This document shows, in pieces, positions 7,725-15,835 of a DNA stretch of 64,000 nucleotides. Source of the stretch: Tamlana flava (GTDB lineage: Bacteria; Bacteroidota; Bacteroidia; Flavobacteriales; Flavobacteriaceae); assembly GCF_041287255.1 (NCBI RefSeq), contig NZ_JBGGTX010000003.1, positions 1 through 64,000 on the forward strand, given 5' to 3'. Both the position numbers and the translations under genes were made by a program. The notes under the pieces were generated by a model. That model made no database searches. It worked only from the letters and a program-made list of their open reading frames with translations, and had not been told where the DNA came from. Each line of letters opens with the position of its first letter. Within the stretch, counting starts at the first letter, position 1.

Positions 7725-7753
7725 TAATAACTTAAAAATATTGTGAATAGGCA

Positions 7754-7783
7754 TAAAAAAACCGAAGCCTAAAACTTCGGATT
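7754..7783 (-). terminator. accA terminator
   Basis: On the minus strand a CCGAAG/CTTCGG stem (7762-7780) with a 7-nt loop is followed by a run of T residues (plus-strand A run 7755-7761), 26 bases beyond the accA stop. Confidence 0.75.
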
Positions 7784-7809
7784 TATCAATTGCTATGATT
7801 TTCAAAAAA

Positions 7810-8763
7810 TTAGTCTTTAAAAACGCCCATATTCGCATATTTTTCCATGCGTTGGCCTACTAAATCTTTTGGTGATAAGTTTTTAAGTTCCTCATAATTT
7901 TTCACAATGGCATCGCTCACTAACTTAAAAGTCTTTTCCCTATCCCTGTGTGCCCCACCAAGCGGCTCTCTTATAATTCCGTCAACCAATTTAAGCTTTT
8001 TCATATCAGCTGCGGTTAATTTTAAAGCTTCCGCTGCCTGTTCCTTATATTCCCAACTACGCCATAAAATTGATGAGCAAGACTCTGGGGAAATTACAGA
8101 ATACCAAGTGTTTTCCAGCATTAAAACCCGATCACCAACACCAATTCCTAAAGCACCACCGGAAGCACCTTCACCTATAACTATAGTAATAATCGGCACT
8201 TTCAACTTTGTCATTTCCAGAATATTTCTAGCAATAGCTTCTCCTTGGCCCCTTTCTTCGGCCTCTAAACCTGGATATGCACCTGGAGTGTCAAGGAGGG
8301 TTACGATTGGAATCCCGAACTTTTCAGCTGACTTCATCAATCGAAGCGCTTTTCTATACCCTTCAGGATTTGCCATACCGAAATTTCTATATTGTCTGGT
8401 CTTAGTGTTATAGCCTTTTTGCTGCCCTATAAACATAAAACTTTGGTCGCCTATTTTACCTAAACCTCCAATCATGGCTTTATCGTCTTTAAAACTTCTG
8501 TCGCCGTGCAATTCCAAAAAAGTGCCTCCACAAATGGCCCGAATATGGTCCATTGTATAAGGCCTATCTGGGTGTCTTGATAACTGAACACGCTGCCATG
8601 CCGTTAAATTCTTGTAGATATCCTTTTGTGCCGTTGCTAATTTTTTTTCTATCTGTTTGCAAGTTTCTGTAACATCAACTTCACTTTCTTCTCCAATAAT
8701 TTTACACTTTTGAAGCTGCTCTTCAAGTTCTTTTATGGGAAGTTCAAATTCTAAATATTCCAT
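7810..8763 (-). CDS. accA: acetyl-CoA carboxylase carboxyltransferase subunit alpha
   Basis: A 317-residue subunit that, with AccD, transfers the carboxyl group from biotin-BCCP to acetyl-CoA to make malonyl-CoA for fatty-acid synthesis. Family landmarks are the N-terminal helical region (LEFELPIKELEEQL), the LSRHPDRPYTMDHI segment, GDRSFKDDKAMIGG, and the crotonase-like core TLLDTPGAYPGLEAEERGQ with the oxyanion-hole glycines GEGASGGALGIGVGD, then SPESCSSILWR. The length is normal and no AccD fusion is present. It is a single-gene unit with a terminator directly downstream. Confidence 0.97.
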   Translation of the reverse strand: MEYLEFELPIKELEEQLQKCKIIGEESEVDVTETCKQIEKKLATAQKDIYKNLTAWQRVQLSRHPDRPYTMDHIRAICGGTFLELHGDRSFKDDKAMIGGLGKIGDQSFMFIGQQKGYNTKTRQYRNFGMANPEGYRKALRLMKSAEKFGIPIVTLLDTPGAYPGLEAEERGQGEAIARNILEMTKLKVPIITIVIGEGASGGALGIGVGDRVLMLENTWYSVISPESCSSILWRSWEYKEQAAEALKLTAADMKKLKLVDGIIREPLGGAHRDREKTFKLVSDAIVKNYEELKNLSPKDLVGQRMEKYANMGVFKD

Positions 8764-8902
8764 AAGAATTTTGTTTTGGCTTTTAAAATTAGTTAGTTCA
8801 CAAAATTACATATTTTATTTTGTTTTGAAATTAGAAACAATCCTAAATAAAGAATTTATTGCAACACAGTTTCTGAAATAGAAACAATAAATATCATATC
8901 CT

Positions 8903-9799
8903 TTATAAACGATTGGCTTTAAACCTTGCTCTGTTTTTCAAGTATGCATTTAACAATACTACACTTAAAATTATAGCTGCTCCATAATAGAATGTTGTGC
9001 TCATTCTTTCTTTTTCTGGGAACAATAAAACAGCCAAAATTATACCGTAAAGTGGCTCTAAATTATAGGTTAGAACAACCGTGTAGGGACTAATAACCTT
9101 CATAACGTAAACCGATGCAATAAATGCATAAGCCGTACAAACCGAAGCTAAAATGAATAAATATGTGAAATCTGACCAAGAAAGATTAAAATAATTGCTT
9201 GAGAACCCATCACCAAAACACAAAATGTAAAGCGAAATGAACCCAACACCACTCAAAAATTCGTAGAATGAAATTACAGTTGCCGAATGTCTTTTTGAAA
9301 AGCTTCCGTTTAAAACGGCAAACAACGATGAAAAAAATGCAGATGAAACCCCTAAAATGATACCGGTTAAATACTGAATTTCACCTTGGGTTATTATAAA
9401 AACACCCATTATAATAAGAATGCCAAATAGGATTTCGTACCAGACAATGCGCCGTTTATAAATCATGGGTTCAATTATTGAAGCAAAAAAAGCACCTGTT
9501 GAAAACATGGCAAGCGTTATGGAAACATTAGATTCATCTATAGCTCCAAAAAAAGTAATCCAATGCAACGCTATAATGACGCCGGCAATTGCAAACCTTA
9601 AAATTGATTTTGGGCTAATCTTCAATTTAACTTTGATGACCTTTATGAAAATAAACATCAATATGGCCGCAATAACCATTCTGTACCAGACCAAAGACAC
9701 CGCTTTAATGGTTATCAATTCGCCCAAAATTGCCGTAAAGCCAGCTATAAAAACTAAAAAATGAAGGTGTAGATAATTTTTAAACTTAACGCTTGGCAT
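8903..9799 (-). CDS. EamA/DMT-superfamily permease
   Basis: A 298-residue inner-membrane protein with about ten hydrophobic helices arranged as two EamA repeats, typical of the drug/metabolite transporter superfamily. The first helix pair includes FLVFIAGFTAILG and WYRMVIAAILMF. The second half has YNLEPLYGIILAVLLFPEKE, the usual EPhhahhh-type motif of the family. The substrate cannot be read from the sequence. Its ATG lies inside the end of the LptF/G-type gene (14-base overlap), so it is probably translationally coupled to it. It is the last gene of the tgt unit. Confidence 0.9.
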   Translation of the reverse strand: MPSVKFKNYLHLHFLVFIAGFTAILGELITIKAVSLVWYRMVIAAILMFIFIKVIKVKLKISPKSILRFAIAGVIIALHWITFFGAIDESNVSITLAMFSTGAFFASIIEPMIYKRRIVWYEILFGILIIMGVFIITQGEIQYLTGIILGVSSAFFSSLFAVLNGSFSKRHSATVISFYEFLSGVGFISLYILCFGDGFSSNYFNLSWSDFTYLFILASVCTAYAFIASVYVMKVISPYTVVLTYNLEPLYGIILAVLLFPEKERMSTTFYYGAAIILSVVLLNAYLKNRARFKANRL

Positions 9800-10862
9800 T
9801 ATACAAGAGATAAGCCGCTAAAATACCAAAAATGAAGTTAGGAAACCACACCGCAACTATAGGGGAAAAATCAGATTGCTCTGCCATAACACCAAAAATC
9901 TTGTCGAAAAAAACGAAAACCATGGCGATACAAATTCCAACGGCCAGATTTACCCCCATCCCACCTCTTCTTTTTATTGAAGAAACAGCAACTGCAATAA
10001 TTGTTAGAATGAAAACCGAAACAGGCAAACTCCATTTTCTGTACAAAACCAACTTAAACCGACCAACATTTGAAGAACCACGGGCTTCTTCCTTGGCAAT
10101 AAATTGCTTTAAATCTCCGTACATTTTGGTTTCTGCTGCGTAAATAACCGGGATTAAATCATCTACATCAAATTCAAATAGGGTGTCTTTTTGTCGAATA
10201 ATTTCCAGTTCATCTTCATTGGCGCCAACATTCCTTTTTACGTAGTTTGTTAGCCTGTACAAAGTATCTTCCTCAATATATTTTATGCTGCTTGCTGATA
10301 TTTTATACTCGAGTTTGTTTCCATCAAAATGCTCTAAGGTGAAGTTGCTACCAGTATTATTTTTTACATCGAACCTGCTGACGTAAATAATTTCATTGTC
10401 GTTAATTTGCCTGAACACATCTGTATTTTCAATGGCACTCCTTCCGCTCTTAAAGTACTTGTATGTAAAATCATTGAAACCCTCACTGGCCTTCGGCGCC
10501 AAATACAGGCCCAAAACAATAGCCAAAACACCCACTATTGAAGCCCCTATCAAATATGGTCTTAAAAACCGAGTAAAAGATACACCTGAGCTTAAGAATG
10601 CAATAACCTCAGTATTGTTGGCTAATTTTGAAGTGAACCAAATAACTGATAAAAACAAAAACAATGGAAACAATAAATGTGCAAAGTATATTGTGAAATC
10701 CAAAAAATAGAGGAGCACTTCATTAATTGGCACTTCATTTTCAAGGATTTTACCAATTTTTTCCGCAAGATGTACTGTAATCCCAATAGGAACAAAAAGC
10801 AGTAACATCATAAAAAATGTAAACAAATAGCGCTTTAGTATATACCAATCTAAAATTTTCAC
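9786..10862 (-). CDS. LptF/LptG family permease (lipopolysaccharide export)
   Basis: A 358-residue inner-membrane protein of the YjgP/YjgQ family, which with LptB extracts lipopolysaccharide from the inner membrane and passes it to the Lpt bridge. It opens with the family start ILDWYILKRYLFTFFMML, then has helices around 60-80 and 100-120. A periplasmic beta-jellyroll-like region (about 130-270, with FDVKNNTGSNFTLEHFDGNKLEYKISA) follows, then three C-terminal helices ending FIFGILAAYLLYNAKR. The start is GTG; the tgt stop and this start share a base (TAGTG), indicating coupled translation. I cannot tell LptF from LptG with certainty. Confidence 0.9.
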   Translation of the reverse strand: MKILDWYILKRYLFTFFMMLLLFVPIGITVHLAEKIGKILENEVPINEVLLYFLDFTIYFAHLLFPLFLFLSVIWFTSKLANNTEVIAFLSSGVSFTRFLRPYLIGASIVGVLAIVLGLYLAPKASEGFNDFTYKYFKSGRSAIENTDVFRQINDNEIIYVSRFDVKNNTGSNFTLEHFDGNKLEYKISASSIKYIEEDTLYRLTNYVKRNVGANEDELEIIRQKDTLFEFDVDDLIPVIYAAETKMYGDLKQFIAKEEARGSSNVGRFKLVLYRKWSLPVSVFILTIIAVAVSSIKRRGGMGVNLAVGICIAMVFVFFDKIFGVMAEQSDFSPIVAVWFPNFIFGILAAYLLYNAKR

Positions 10863-11992
10863 TATAACCTATTGCTCATTTGTTTTACCATTTTTTCTTT
10901 CCACGGTCTGAAATCTCCAGCTAATATATGTTTTCTTGCCTCGCGAACCAACCACAAATAAAATCCTAAATTGTGTATGGTGGCTATTTGTGCACCTAAG
11001 CGTTCATTTACCGTAAATAAATGACGTAAATATGCTTTGGAATAATCAGTATCAACAAAAGTAATGCCCATTTCATCTACCGGTGAAAAATCTTTTGCCC
11101 ACTTTAAATTTTTAATATTCATAGTACCATTTGCCGTAAACAACATGCCGTTTCTGGCATTTCTAGTTGGCATAACGCAATCAAACATATCTACTCCTAA
11201 CGCAATATTTTCTAAAATATTGATTGGTGTACCCACACCCATTAAATATCTGGGCTTATCTTCGGGTAAAATAGAACATACCACATCGGTCATGGCGTAC
11301 ATTTCTTCTGCAGGTTCCCCAACTGACAAACCACCTATAGCATTGCCAACTGCTCCAGAATTTGCAATATATTCAGCCGATTGAATGCGTAAATCTTTGT
11401 AGGTACTGCCCTGAACAATTGGGAAAAAAGCCTGATTGTAATCGTATTTCAATGGTGTTTTTTCTAAGTGATTGATGCACCTATCCAACCACCGGTGCGT
11501 CATGTGCATGGAACGCTTGGCATAATTATAATCGCAAGGGTAAGGTGTACACTCATCGAAAGCCATGATGATATCCGCTCCTATGGAACGCTGAATTTCC
11601 ATTACATTTTCTGGAGTGAATACATGGTAGCTTCCATCTATATGCGATTTAAATTTAACACCTTCTTCCTTAATTTTTCTGTTTGCCGAAAGTGAATATA
11701 CTTGATAGCCGCCAGAATCTGTTAAAATATTTCTATCCCAATTCATGAATTTATGCAGCCCCCCAGCCTTTTCAATAATATCGGTTTGTGGACGTAAATA
11801 CAAGTGATAAGTATTCCCTAAAATGATATCAGGATTTATATCGTTTTTTAGTTCTCGCTGATGGACTCCCTTAACCGAAGCTACAGTACCAACCGGCATA
11901 AAAATGGGCGTTTCAATAGCCCCATGGTCTGTGATTATTGTTCCCGCTCTGGCTTTACTTTGGGCGTCTTTTGCGTGTAATTCAAATTTCAT
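10862..11992 (-). CDS. tgt: tRNA guanosine(34) transglycosylase
   Basis: A 376-residue enzyme that exchanges guanine 34 for the queuosine precursor in tRNAs with GUN anticodons. The TIM-barrel signature regions are clear: TPIFMPVGTVASVKG, ILGNTYHLYLRP, the nucleophile region LTDSGGYQVYSL, IVQGSTYKDLR, GGLSVGEP and the second catalytic-Asp region GVDMFDCVMPTRNARNG. In this protein the usual C-terminal zinc-binding cysteine cluster (CxC..C) is not apparent: the tail shows LKWAKDFSPVDE and LRHLFTVNERLGA where zinc-type enzymes carry CxCxxC. That absence appears typical of Bacteroidota homologues but would need an alignment. It is first in an overlapping three-gene unit with the Lpt permease and EamA. 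Confidence 0.95.
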   Translation of the reverse strand: MKFELHAKDAQSKARAGTIITDHGAIETPIFMPVGTVASVKGVHQRELKNDINPDIILGNTYHLYLRPQTDIIEKAGGLHKFMNWDRNILTDSGGYQVYSLSANRKIKEEGVKFKSHIDGSYHVFTPENVMEIQRSIGADIIMAFDECTPYPCDYNYAKRSMHMTHRWLDRCINHLEKTPLKYDYNQAFFPIVQGSTYKDLRIQSAEYIANSGAVGNAIGGLSVGEPAEEMYAMTDVVCSILPEDKPRYLMGVGTPINILENIALGVDMFDCVMPTRNARNGMLFTANGTMNIKNLKWAKDFSPVDEMGITFVDTDYSKAYLRHLFTVNERLGAQIATIHNLGFYLWLVREARKHILAGDFRPWKEKMVKQMSNRL

Positions 11993-12063
11993 ATCTCATA
12001 CAACTTGGAGGGCAAAGATAAATAACTGAAAAATGATAGCTACTGTAATGAAAAGAAAATAAT

Positions 12064-12081
12064 AAACGTTTGGCAACGTTT
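12064..12081. promoter_or_regulatory. inverted repeat between tgt and the barrel-protein gene
   Basis: Arms AAACGTT (12064-12070) and AACGTTT (12075-12081) flank TGGC, 26 bases before the ATG at 12107 and 72 bases upstream of tgt. Position and symmetry suggest an operator for the divergent pair or for the outer-membrane gene. T residues follow on the plus strand, but no plus-strand gene ends here. Confidence 0.3.
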
Positions 12082-12106
12082 TTGATATTATAATCCAAAT
12101 CTTAAA

Positions 12107-12751
12107 ATGAACATTATGAGAAATTCAAAAAACTTAAATGGCAATGGAAAATCTAAAGTTGCCTTGGTTAAAAATTTATTCTTTTTTTTGGTGCTGGTTG
12201 CCTTAATTCCAGCCACGATTTCCGCACAAACAGCTCAGGGCATTGGCTTTAAAGGTGGTTTAAATTACAATGCCAATGGCGATTATTTTGAATCTATAAG
12301 CGCAAATTCCAAAAACCCAGACCGTAACGTTGGTTATCATTTGGGGCTTTTCGGAAAAATTGGAAAAGATCTCTATTTGAGGCCAGAATTGGTTTATACA
12401 AGCACTAAAAGCGATTATGACAACGACACTTTTAAAATGCAAAAATTAGATGCTCCCGTACTTGTTGGCGCTAAGATTTTGGGACCATTAAGTTTTTTTG
12501 GAGGACCTGCCTTTCAATACATATTAGATACAGAGTTTGATGGTATTGCCATTCATAATGTAAAAAATGATTTTACAGTAGGCTTAAATTTTGGTATTGG
12601 ATTGAACTTCAACAAATTGGGCATTGACTTGAGGTATGAGCGGGGCTTTAATGACAATGAAGCCACTTTCATAAACAGTAATTTAAACGTCAATGACAGA
12701 TTGGATACTCGGCCAGATCAATTAATTTTGAGCCTGTCGATTATCCTATAA
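12107..12751 (+). CDS. outer-membrane beta-barrel protein (PorT/OmpA-type barrel)
   Basis: A 214-residue exported protein. The signal peptide runs through FFFLVLVALIPATISAQ, and the mature protein begins near TAQGIGFKGGLNYN. Alternating amphipathic strands such as YHLGLFGKIGKDLYLRPELVY, LGPLSFFGGPAFQY, VGLNFGIGLNFNKLGIDLRYE and DQLILSLSIIL are typical of the small 8-strand barrels (outer membrane protein beta-barrel domain) common in Bacteroidota. An alternative start is the ATG at 12116; both give a workable signal peptide. No specific function can be read. It is monocistronic with a strong terminator shared with the convergent FKBP gene. Confidence 0.85.
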   Translation: MNIMRNSKNLNGNGKSKVALVKNLFFFLVLVALIPATISAQTAQGIGFKGGLNYNANGDYFESISANSKNPDRNVGYHLGLFGKIGKDLYLRPELVYTSTKSDYDNDTFKMQKLDAPVLVGAKILGPLSFFGGPAFQYILDTEFDGIAIHNVKNDFTVGLNFGIGLNFNKLGIDLRYERGFNDNEATFINSNLNVNDRLDTRPDQLILSLSIIL

Positions 12752-12761
12752 TTTAGACAGA

Positions 12762-12795
12762 AACAAAAAACCTCGCAGATGCGAGGTTTTTTGTT
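12762..12795. terminator. bidirectional terminator
   Basis: Perfect 15-base arms (12762-12776 and 12781-12795) flank an AGAT loop, with CCTCGC/GCGAGG at the base of the loop and A and T runs on the outside. It can stop transcription from both convergent genes. Confidence 0.9.
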
Positions 12796-12814
12796 TTGTT
12801 AAACTGTTCTTTTC

Positions 12815-13762
12815 TTATTTTGAAGAAGTTTCCTCAGGATCTAAATAATTGGGAATACCATTTTTACCAATATCGTTGGTTGGGTCGCCGTCACCATTTA
12901 TATCCTCATCTATAGTTGGCACACCATCTCCATCATCGTCATCGTCTAAATAATTTGGCAGGCCATCTCCATCTGTATCGTCATCAGCGGTGGTAAAATC
13001 ATCTGAAAGTAATTCTCCATTTTTATTTAAATCTTCTAAATATGAAGGAACACCATCTTCATCATGGTCGTTTACACTTGATTGAAGTACTTCAAACTTA
13101 AAAATTAATGGAGAATATGCCGGTATACCCGTTCTGGAATTATAGAAATATGACAAGCCTGACGGCAAAAACATGACGCCTAAACCAGAATTGTAATAAT
13201 TGATTGTACCATCGTTGTTAATTGCATAGCTCTCAGCAGTGTTAAAATTTGGGATAACTTTTCTCCAACCAGAGATAACATTCGTTAAATCCAACGGACT
13301 ATTATCCGGAATAAATTTAAAATCGAAAACTGAGCCATCTCTCAAAGATCCTTCATACAAAATCTGAACTGTATCTGCAAAAGTTGGAGAATTAGAACCA
13401 CCTCCTATATTTATTTCTAATACAAAGTACTCATAATCTGTATCCGCATAAACTGTCTTTTTCGAATCACCAACAGCATCCATCAACAACGTGTGCCCAT
13501 CAGGAACAACTTCACCATCCCCAAGTTTTGTAATTACTATATCTTGAATACCAGCATCTAAACCAATATTTGCCAAATCCTCAGAATTATAGTAATGGCT
13601 CCCTAAGTATATAGCTAAAGAATCCATATCTGCATCTTGCTGTTCATCACGATCCCTTATCTCAATTTCAACAACATCAAAACCACCATCATCATTCTTT
13701 TTGCAGCTTATAAAGCCAAGAGTCAAACCGATAAAAAGGAGACAAAATTTATTTATTTTCAT
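12815..13762 (-). CDS. FKBP-type peptidyl-prolyl isomerase lipoprotein with calcium-binding-type tail
   Basis: The start ATG at 13762 is chosen because it gives a clean lipoprotein signal (MKINKFCLLFIGLTLGFISC, Cys 20); the frame is open further upstream without a signal. A FKBP-like domain occupies about 115-230: DTVQILYEGSLRDGSVFDF, VISGWRKVIPNF, GLGVMFLPSGLSYFY and PLIFKFEVLQ, matching FKBP strands and the flap. The last ~75 residues are Asp-rich repeats of the DxDxDG type, as in thrombospondin type 3 calcium-binding repeats, each followed by a P(N/S)YL motif. It is probably a surface or periplasmic folding factor. The fusion of FKBP to such repeats is unusual. Confidence 0.88.
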   Translation of the reverse strand: MKINKFCLLFIGLTLGFISCKKNDDGGFDVVEIEIRDRDEQQDADMDSLAIYLGSHYYNSEDLANIGLDAGIQDIVITKLGDGEVVPDGHTLLMDAVGDSKKTVYADTDYEYFVLEINIGGGSNSPTFADTVQILYEGSLRDGSVFDFKFIPDNSPLDLTNVISGWRKVIPNFNTAESYAINNDGTINYYNSGLGVMFLPSGLSYFYNSRTGIPAYSPLIFKFEVLQSSVNDHDEDGVPSYLEDLNKNGELLSDDFTTADDDTDGDGLPNYLDDDDDGDGVPTIDEDINGDGDPTNDIGKNGIPNYLDPEETSSK

Positions 13763-13855
13763 TTTTAAGCAATTAATTTTCAAACCGTAGATTTTGCTGA
13801 AATGTGTTTCAAAATTCCAAAACACCTTTTCATTTTAGGAATCTTTATTATTCCT

Positions 13856-13863
13856 TATTTTTG
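13856..13863 (+). promoter_or_regulatory. -7 element for hslR
   Basis: TATTTTTG matches TAnnTTTG, with a TTT in place of TTG at the expected -33 spacing. It implies a leader of about 60 nt before the hslR ATG. Confidence 0.35.
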
Positions 13864-13930
13864 AGGTCGCAAGATACAATTTAAAAACAATCTTGCGCAA
13901 AAACATTAACGTAGTTTTATTAATAATTGT

Positions 13931-14302
13931 ATGCGAATAGACAAGTATTTATGGTGCACTAGATATTACAAAACCAGAAATATTGCCACAATGGCTTGTA
14001 AAAAAGGGCAGGTTAAAGTAAATGGTGATGTTGTAAAGCCCAGCCGTGAGGTTTACCCGAAAGATGTTATTGAATTACGAAAAGACCAAATTAATTATAA
14101 ACTAACAATAAATGATATTCCCGAAAGCAGAGTTGGGGCCAAACTTGTTGATATTTATAGAACAGATAAAACACCAAAAGAACAATTTGAAGCTAGAGAA
14201 CTTTTAAAATATTCAAAGGATTATTACCGAAAGAAAGGTACTGGCAGGCCTACCAAAAAAGATAGACGCGATATTGATGATTATACTGAGGAAAATTGGT
14301 AA
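13931..14302 (+). CDS. hslR: S4-domain RNA-binding protein (Hsp15 family)
   Basis: A 123-residue protein with an N-terminal S4 RNA-binding domain (MRIDKYLWCTRYYKTRNIA, KKGQVKVNG, then PSREVYPKDVIEL) and a basic C-terminal tail (KGTGRPTKKDRRDIDDY). This is the architecture and length of Hsp15 (HslR), which in E. coli binds 50S subunits carrying a stalled nascent chain bound to tRNA. The start is set by the family beginning MRIDKYLW. It is followed 29 bases later by a phosphoribosyltransferase gene on the same strand. Confidence 0.9.
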   Translation: MRIDKYLWCTRYYKTRNIATMACKKGQVKVNGDVVKPSREVYPKDVIELRKDQINYKLTINDIPESRVGAKLVDIYRTDKTPKEQFEARELLKYSKDYYRKKGTGRPTKKDRRDIDDYTEENW

Positions 14303-14331
14303 ATTTAGAACTTAATTTTTAGACAAAACAT

Positions 14332-14835
14332 ATGACCGTAAGTAACAACGTTATTCTAAATCATACAGAAATTAATAATAAAATTAGACGGATTGCTTTT
14401 CAAATATACGAGACCAACGTAAATGAAAAAGAAGTAATACTTGCTGGCATTGACAAAAACGGCTTCGTATTTGCACAAAAATTGAAAACAGTGCTTCAAA
14501 AAATATCAGATATAAACCCAATACTTTGTAAGGTGAGCATCGACAAAAAGAATCCTTGGCATGATGTAAAAACTTCAATACCGGAAGAAGACTACAAAAA
14601 TCAATCTGTGGTATTAGTTGATGATGTATTGAGTTCTGGAACTACGTTGATTTATGGAGTGAAGCATTTCTTAAACGTGCCTTTAAAGCAATTCAAAACA
14701 GCTGTTTTGGTGAATAGAAATCACAAAAAATATCCGGTAAAAGCCGATTTTAAAGGCATTTCTTTATCGACTTCCTTACACGAACATGTAGATGTAATAC
14801 TAGAAGGAAAAGATTATAAAGCCATTTTAAAATAG
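14332..14835 (+). CDS. phosphoribosyltransferase (PyrR-like PRTase fold)
   Basis: A 167-residue type I phosphoribosyltransferase. The 13-residue PRPP-binding motif is clear (VVLVDDVLSSGTTLIYG, about 97-113), as is the N-terminal GIDKNGFVFAQKL loop. The layout resembles PyrR/hypoxanthine-type PRTases, but the substrate base cannot be decided. In flavobacteria a phosphoribosyltransferase commonly sits beside shikimate kinase and an S4 protein, as here. The last 9 bases overlap the convergent aroK gene. Confidence 0.85.
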   Translation: MTVSNNVILNHTEINNKIRRIAFQIYETNVNEKEVILAGIDKNGFVFAQKLKTVLQKISDINPILCKVSIDKKNPWHDVKTSIPEEDYKNQSVVLVDDVLSSGTTLIYGVKHFLNVPLKQFKTAVLVNRNHKKYPVKADFKGISLSTSLHEHVDVILEGKDYKAILK

Positions 14836-15348
14836 CTTTAAGATAATGTCTTCCACAACTTCATCTTTTGATTTGTTATCAATATTTATGTGTATTTGAG
14901 CCCTGTTATAAAACTGTATGCGCTCAAATAAATGTTTCCCAATGAACTCGGTCATTTCTTCTTCAGTCTCAATATGGGCAATTAGAGGACGAGTTGCCTT
15001 CTTTAACATCAACTTATCAACCAACGTTTTTAAAGATGCTTTAAGGTATATGCTTTTAACATGCTCGGTATCCAATATCAAATTCATATTACCACTGTAG
15101 CAAGGTGTGCCTCCACCAACTGCCAATATGATATTTGCATTGGAATTTAGCAACTTCTTTAAATATAAAGCCTCTTGTTTTCTAAAATAGACTTCACCTT
15201 TTCTCTTAAAAACTTCACTCACCGTTCCATTTTCCTTTTCTTCAATAAAATGGTCTAAATCAACAAAACGATAATCCAATTTGTTGGCCAACATTTCCCC
15301 TATGGTAGACTTGCCAGAAGCCATGTACCCGATTAGTATAATGATCAT
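14827..15348 (-). CDS. aroK: shikimate kinase
   Basis: A 173-residue P-loop kinase that phosphorylates shikimate in the chorismate pathway. Walker A is GYMASGKSTIG (about 7-17). The shikimate-binding Asp is in FVDLDHFIEE, then GEVYFRKQE with the conserved Arg, and AVGGGTPCY. The lid Arg is in KATRPLI, and the adenine-binding region is in the ERIQFYNRAQ helix. Length and motifs are normal. It converges on the PRTase gene with a 9-base overlap. Confidence 0.96.
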   Translation of the reverse strand: MIIILIGYMASGKSTIGEMLANKLDYRFVDLDHFIEEKENGTVSEVFKRKGEVYFRKQEALYLKKLLNSNANIILAVGGGTPCYSGNMNLILDTEHVKSIYLKASLKTLVDKLMLKKATRPLIAHIETEEEMTEFIGKHLFERIQFYNRAQIHINIDNKSKDEVVEDIILKLF

Positions 15349-15425
15349 TTAATTGTTAGGAATTGATTATTAAAAACATACCCATTTACTGGGGCAAAAA
15401 AACGAAAATTTATTCAAAAAAAGCC

Positions 15426-15455
15426 TTGTTTAATTAAAAATAGGTTTTATATTTG
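15426..15455 (+). promoter_or_regulatory. tRNA-Lys promoter
   Basis: TTG (15426-15428), a spacer of exactly 19 nt and TATATTTG (15448-15455) form a consensus Bacteroidota promoter. The following bases CACCCGC repeat those of the left-edge promoter. The tRNA begins 35 bases after the -7 element. Confidence 0.75.
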
Positions 15456-15489
15456 CACCCGCTAACGAGAGTACGGTAGCACAATTAAT

Positions 15490-15562
15490 GACCTGGTAGC
15501 TCAGTTGGTAGAGCATCTCCCTTTTAAGGAGAGGGTCCTGGGTTCGAGCCCCAGCCCGGTCA
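15490..15562 (+). tRNA. tRNA-Lys (TTT)
   Basis: A cloverleaf can be folded by eye: D stem GCTC/GAGC, anticodon stem TCTCC/GGAGA with loop CTTTTAA (anticodon TTT), 5-nt variable loop and T arm CTGGG/CCCAG with TTCGAGC. The acceptor stem GACCTGG/CCCGGTC has one U-C mismatch at 5-68. Discriminator is A and CCA is not encoded. The gene is 73 nt. Confidence 0.93.
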
Positions 15563-15563
15563 C

Positions 15564-15596
15564 AAAAAAGTTAAGCAAAATTGCTTAACTTTTTTT
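15564..15596 (+). terminator. terminator after tRNA-Lys
   Basis: GTTAAGCAA/TTGCTTAAC arms extended by A and T runs form a long stem with a 2-nt loop, followed by T residues, directly after the tRNA. tRNA-Leu follows 20 bases later, so some read-through or a separate start is needed for it. Confidence 0.75.
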
Positions 15597-15616
15597 ATTT
15601 TAGAGCATAATTTAAA

Positions 15617-15701
15617 GCGCACGTGGCGGAATTGGTAGACGCGCTGGCTTGAGGGGCCAGTATCCGTTTAGGATGTGGAAGTTCGAATCTTCTCGTGCGC
15701 A
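15617..15701 (+). tRNA. tRNA-Leu (GAG)
   Basis: An 85-nt class II tRNA: acceptor stem GCGCACG/CGTGCGC, anticodon stem CTGGC/GCCAG with loop TTGAGGG (anticodon GAG), long variable arm around TATCCGTTTAGGATGT and T loop TTCGAAT. Discriminator A; CCA not encoded. Confidence 0.95.
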
Positions 15702-15784
15702 CTTTACCTCAATCATTTCTACTTCTTTTTGTGAGAAAACTTTCTGAATAAAGAACCTCAAAAATCTTTATTCTCTAAATTCTA

Positions 15785-15814
15785 TTGATTTTCCGAGAAT
15801 TATATTTACTTTTG
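15785..15814 (+). promoter_or_regulatory. promoter of the MerR/B12 regulator gene
   Basis: TTG (15785-15787), exactly 19 nt, then TACTTTTG (15807-15814). The decamer TTTGTTTAAC (15811-15820) overlaps the -7 element and start region, and nearly identical decamers lie in the crtI promoter, so it may be the regulator's own operator. Confidence 0.65.
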
Positions 15815-15835
15815 TTTAACTTAAAGTCAATATTG

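Noticed and set aside
7907..8413. A 168-codon frame antisense to accA
   Set aside because: It is fully inside accA on the other strand, with no family resemblance; it is a shadow of the conserved coding sequence.
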